Assembly (NCBI GenBank): GCA_030765245.1
Contig: JAVCCX010000214.1
Span: 1 to 9,143 of the forward strand
Source: Candidatus Zophobacter franzmannii
GTDB taxonomy: Bacteria > Cloacimonadota > Cloacimonadia > Cloacimonadales > JAFGVF01
Direction of reading: 5' to 3'
DNA length: 9,143 bases
A program made the translations under genes and the position numbers. Shown in pieces: positions 6,830 through 9,143 of the stretch. Numbering within the stretch: position 1 is the first letter of the stretch; each line of letters opens with the position of its first letter. The notes beneath the pieces were generated by a model. It was not told where the DNA came from and did not search any database. It worked only from the letters and a program-made list of their open reading frames with translations.

Positions 6830-6884
6830 CGTTATCCTCGCGTTAGCTACCCGTTACCCACCCGTGGGTCTCCCGTTGAAAGCC
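6830..6884 (+). repeat. Five tandem degenerate 11-bp units
   Basis: Consecutive 11-mers start at 6830 (CGTTATCCTCG), 6841 (CGTTAGCTACC), 6852 (CGTTACCCACC), 6863 (CGTGGGTCTCC) and 6874 (CGTTGAAAGCC). All begin CGT, four begin CGTT, and four end in CC. The period is exactly 11, about one helical turn. The first and third contain TTATCCTCG and TTACCCACC, each matching the DnaA box TTATCCACA at seven of nine bases; the second matches at six. They could be low-affinity DnaA sites or an iteron-like array. Divergence between units is considerable, so chance periodicity is not excluded. Confidence 0.5.
6856..6869. other. Short GC-rich inverted repeat inside the 11-bp array
   Basis: ACCCAC (6856-6861) and GTGGGT (6864-6869) are perfect inverted copies around CC. 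As RNA or cruciform it would be five pairs with a four-base loop. It may be a by-product of the fourth repeat unit departing from the CGTTA consensus. Confidence 0.4.
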
Positions 6885-6887
6885 ACG

Positions 6888-6912
6888 AGTTATCCACAAG
6901 TTGTGTATAACT
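6888..6912. promoter_or_regulatory. Inverted pair of perfect DnaA boxes
   Basis: TTATCCACA (6890-6898, plus strand) and TTATACACA (minus strand of 6902-6910) both match the TTATNCACA consensus and are separated by AGT. They form a near-perfect 25-bp palindrome centred on 6900, with arms AGTTATCCACAA and TTGTGTATAACT differing at one position. Known biology: TTATCCACA is the high-affinity binding sequence of the initiator DnaA, and closely paired boxes are common in oriC and DnaA-regulated sites. The alternative is an operator for an unrelated dimeric regulator that happens to fit. Confidence 0.6.
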
Positions 6913-6927
6913 TACCAATGATAGAAT

Positions 6928-6951
6928 CACTCGTTTCTAACAAGCGAGGTG
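6928..6951. other. Hairpin downstream of the DnaA-box pair
   Basis: CTCGTTT (6930-6936) pairs with AAGCGAG (6942-6948) around CTAAC with one G-U wobble. CA (6928-6929) with TG (6950-6951) extends the stem across a bulged G. There is no T run, so it is not an intrinsic terminator. Its role is unknown. Confidence 0.35.
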
Positions 6952-7124
6952 TAGGTCTGTTTAAGGGATAATCTGGAATAGTGCCTACATTTCGACTGGT
7001 TTTCGATTGAAATAGCTAAATCTTAACCTGAAATTTTGGGTCATAGTAAACGAGAAAGAAACCAATTGATGCTAGATGTCTTTGCTGTAGTGTTATATGA
7101 GGTAATCGCAGTCAAACTGTAAAC

Positions 7125-7152
7125 TTGACACAAAGCTGTAACTCTTTTAAAT
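7125..7152 (+). promoter_or_regulatory. Candidate promoter of lptD, possibly leaderless
   Basis: A perfect TTGACA lies at 7125-7130. A 16-nt spacer leads to TTAAAT (7147-7152), a four-of-six -10 box. The expected transcription start, near 7159-7160, is two or three bases before the lptD ATG at 7162. No ribosome site precedes that ATG, which agrees with a near-leaderless message, though the -10 match is only moderate. Confidence 0.4.
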
Positions 7153-7161
7153 GCCGTTAAT

Positions 7162-9143
7162 ATGAGATTTGTGAAATTGTGTATATCTATATCCCTTATC
7201 CTTATAGCATTAAGTCTATTAGGGCAAACGACTCCACCTGTTATCAGTGTTGGAGATTCTCTGTATGTGCAAACTTCTAAGCTAGACTCCCTCTCTTTCA
7301 CTGCTGATAGCCTTAAAACAGACTATGAGAAGCAGATAATCAACCTCTTTAGTAACGCTGAAATTCAGTATCACGACTACACGATAAATTCAGACTCAAT
7401 CATTGTTGATCTTGAAAATCGTAAAGCTTTCACAAAGGGCCTAACGAATATGAAAGATGATAATGAGATAATGATAGGTTATGACGCATTCTATGATGTA
7501 AAATCAGGACAAGGACTACTTTTCAATAGCCGTGGTAAATTCGACGATGGTTTTTACTTTGGTGATGAATTCAGGAGAATAAATAAGAAGACTTATGATA
7601 TAGATAATGGGTATTTCACTACTTGTGATGATCTGCATCCTCACTTCTATATTAAGAGTAAAGAATTGCGGATTCACGTTAACGATAAGATAATGGGGAA
7701 ACCTCTGATCCTCTATGTAAATGAGTTCCCACTGCTCTGGTTACCTTACGGCTCATTCCCTGCAAAAAAAGGCAGAAAAGCGGGATTCCTAGTACCGCAA
7801 CCCGGATACAGTAACTCAGAAGGTAAATACCTTAAAAACTTAGCTTATTATGTTCCTTACAAGGACTACGCTGACTACTTGCTCGCTTTTGATTTAACAG
7901 AATTGAAGGGTTGGAAGGCAAGATTTAACAACTCATATAAGAAGCGTTACCTGTATAATGGTGGTGTAGATTTCACATATGCACATAGAGTTAAGGAAAT
8001 CAATGCTGCAATTGATGATTGGTCGCTTCAGGCTAATCACTTTCAGGATTTTGGAAACAAGACAACTCTCAGAGTTAATCTAAACTATGTTACAAGTAAG
8101 CAGATTTGGGAAAGTGAAGACGATGTTGATAAAAGGCTTTCAGAGAAGATTACATCCAGTCTATCCTTCAATAAACCACTTCTAAGTTCTACCTTGAGAG
8201 TCTCAGCAAATTATACAGACAATTTCGTTACTGAAGAAAAGAGTATTACACTGCCAAATATAAGCTATTCATTACCTTCAAAACCAATATACGAGTTCTT
8301 TACTCCTAAAGACACGAAAGTGAATCAGAATGCCTGGTGGACTAAATTTAACTTTAGTAGTACATTCACTGCAATTCATACGGGAACTATTAAAGAAAAA
8401 GACCCCGAGTTTATGGATATCATCTGGGATAACTCTAAAGACTCCTCGGATGTATTTGTAAACGAACATCATGCAGGGGTTAAGTTTGCTGAGACTGTCT
8501 ATTACACAGATAAGTACTTCAATTGGCTAACTTTCACACAATCATTGAATTATAATGAATATTGGTTCGATAGAAGTGTTGTTGAAGATAAAGTAGGCAG
8601 AGCAGGTGATTATTCCGCAACATCTAAAGTTAGTACCGTGATTTACGGTTATCAGAAGTTTAACGGTTCCTTCTTCAAGGCTATGCGACATATTCTTAAA
8701 CCATCAGCAAGTTTCACTTTCAGACCAGACCTTTCTGAGGATGCAGGTGACTATTATACATTTGGGTCAATATCTCCTTATACCGGCTCTAAAAGCCGAA
8801 GAGTTGCCCTTAGTTTAGGTCAGGAATGGCAGATTAAATACTTCAATAAAAAGACTGAGAAAGAGGAGGTTATTAATAACCTTCTATCTATGAACAGTAA
8901 TTGTAGTTATGACCTTGAAAAGGATGAGAAGGAATTCTCTGACATTTCTCACTCACTGAATTTCCGTCCAAAATCAGGAAAGCTATTTAATGCAAATGTT
9001 AGTTATAATAATTCAGTACGATTTAGCCAGGACCCGTATGAAATGAGTTGGCTTGACTGGAAAACTGAGAATTGGAATTTCTCTCAGACTCTTACATTAA
9101 GTGGTGATACTAAATCATATAACTATTTTCAGAATCCTACTAA
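7162..9143 (+). CDS. lptD: LPS-assembly outer-membrane protein LptD (OstA), C-terminus beyond the window
   Basis: The frame stays open from the ATG at 7162 to the right edge, 660 full codons. A signal peptide covers about residues 1-21 (basic start, then a hydrophobic run ending ALSLLGQ). Residues 40-130 resemble the OstA/LptA beta-jellyroll, with FTADSLKTDYEKQIINLFSN (46-65). The segment from DNGYFTTCDDLHPHFYIKSK (148-167) through FPLLWLPYGSFPAKKGRKAG (189-208) to LVPQPGYSNSEGKYLKN (210-226) is the hallmark of LptD. The rest alternates polar and aromatic residues as expected of a large beta-barrel. LptD works with the lipoprotein LptE to place LPS in the outer leaflet. Only Cys155 and Cys581 are seen in the mature part, so the E. 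coli-type paired disulfides are not evident here. The start is limited by an in-frame TGA at 7126-7128. It lies outside the upstream operon, behind a 440-nt gap. Confidence 0.88.
   Translation, partial: MRFVKLCISISLILIALSLLGQTTPPVISVGDSLYVQTSKLDSLSFTADSLKTDYEKQIINLFSNAEIQYHDYTINSDSIIVDLENRKAFTKGLTNMKDDNEIMIGYDAFYDVKSGQGLLFNSRGKFDDGFYFGDEFRRINKKTYDIDNGYFTTCDDLHPHFYIKSKELRIHVNDKIMGKPLILYVNEFPLLWLPYGSFPAKKGRKAGFLVPQPGYSNSEGKYLKNLAYYVPYKDYADYLLAFDLTELKGWKARFNNSYKKRYLYNGGVDFTYAHRVKEINAAIDDWSLQANHFQDFGNKTTLRVNLNYVTSKQIWESEDDVDKRLSEKITSSLSFNKPLLSSTLRVSANYTDNFVTEEKSITLPNISYSLPSKPIYEFFTPKDTKVNQNAWWTKFNFSSTFTAIHTGTIKEKDPEFMDIIWDNSKDSSDVFVNEHHAGVKFAETVYYTDKYFNWLTFTQSLNYNEYWFDRSVVEDKVGRAGDYSATSKVSTVIYGYQKFNGSFFKAMRHILKPSASFTFRPDLSEDAGDYYTFGSISPYTGSKSRRVALSLGQEWQIKYFNKKTEKEEVINNLLSMNSNCSYDLEKDEKEFSDISHSLNFRPKSGKLFNANVSYNNSVRFSQDPYEMSWLDWKTENWNFSQTLTLSGDTKSYNYFQNPT

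Larger units (their letters stand above)
6722..7161. other. 440-nt non-coding region with DnaA-box pair: candidate origin or DnaA-binding region
   Basis: No credible gene lies here. From left to right there is an AT-rich stretch (6722-6765), a pyrimidine-rich stretch (6770-6810), and a more GC-rich block with five 11-bp units (6830-6884). An inverted pair of perfect DnaA boxes (6888-6912) and a hairpin (6928-6951) follow. TGTAGG (6950-6955) can pair with CCTACA (6984-6989), and TTCGA-type units recur at 6991 and 7002. The lptD promoter candidate lies at the right end. The nearest minus-strand frame, 7301-7041, is antisense to the lptD signal peptide and not credible. The box pair next to phased, degenerate box-like repeats and an AT-rich flank resembles bacterial oriC architecture. 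No dnaA, dnaN or parAB is present, and the genes on both sides point the same way. Confidence 0.45.

Noticed and set aside
6918..6971. 17-codon plus-strand frame in the non-coding region
   Set aside because: It has no ribosome site, is very short and overlaps a hairpin; expected by chance.
6722..7161. tRNA, tmRNA, RNase P, SRP RNA or CRISPR array in the gap
   Set aside because: I looked for their hallmark sequences and spaced identical repeats and found none; the 11-bp units have no spacers.
7179..7187. TGTGTATAT in the lptD signal peptide as a third DnaA box
   Set aside because: It matches only eight of nine bases and lies within coding sequence, so it was not counted.
7041..7301. 86-codon minus-strand frame across the lptD start
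   Set aside because: It is antisense to the well-supported lptD signal peptide, has no recognisable domain, and its sequence looks like a shadow of the plus-strand gene.

Overview
This window comes from an AT-rich, Gram-negative (diderm) bacterium. The outer-membrane evidence is direct: a Kdo transferase (waaA), an LPS-assembly porin (lptD) and two nucleotide-sugar enzymes for surface polysaccharide. Strong AGGAGG ribosome sites precede nadC and the wlbA-like gene, and TTGACA-type -35 boxes are present, so expression signals look canonical rather than Bacteroidetes-like. My impression is a Cloacimonadota or other FCB-group lineage. That rests on protein flavour only and is low confidence.

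Layout. At 1-100 (minus) is the 5' end of nadC, preceded by a terminator-like hairpin placed just before its ribosome site. It is divergent from a MATE-family efflux transporter at 426-1862. After a 194-nt gap holding a promoter and a strong ribosome site, five plus-strand genes are packed with gaps of 4, -1, 4 and -1 nt. They are a WlbA-type Gfo/Idh/MocA sugar-nucleotide dehydrogenase, a non-hydrolysing UDP-GlcNAc 2-epimerase of the WecB/WbpI type, the Kdo transferase WaaA, an AmrS-type radical SAM enzyme, and a small membrane-anchored NusG domain II protein. A 440-nt non-coding stretch follows. Then lptD begins at 7162 and runs off the right edge, still open after 660 codons.

How the genes fit. 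wlbA and the epimerase belong to the type of pathway that makes diacetamido-uronic acid nucleotides for O-antigen or capsule. waaA adds Kdo to lipid A, and lptD inserts finished LPS in the outer membrane. amrS and the NusG_II gene are the unexplained members of the operon.

The most interesting part is the 440-nt gap at 6722-7161. It carries two perfect TTATNCACA DnaA boxes in inverted orientation, three bases apart. Immediately upstream are five tandem 11-bp units, several of which look like degenerate DnaA boxes, and short hairpins surround them. This resembles a replication-origin or DnaA-binding region, but no dnaA, dnaN, gidA or parAB is nearby and gene direction does not switch there. 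The claim is therefore a hypothesis.
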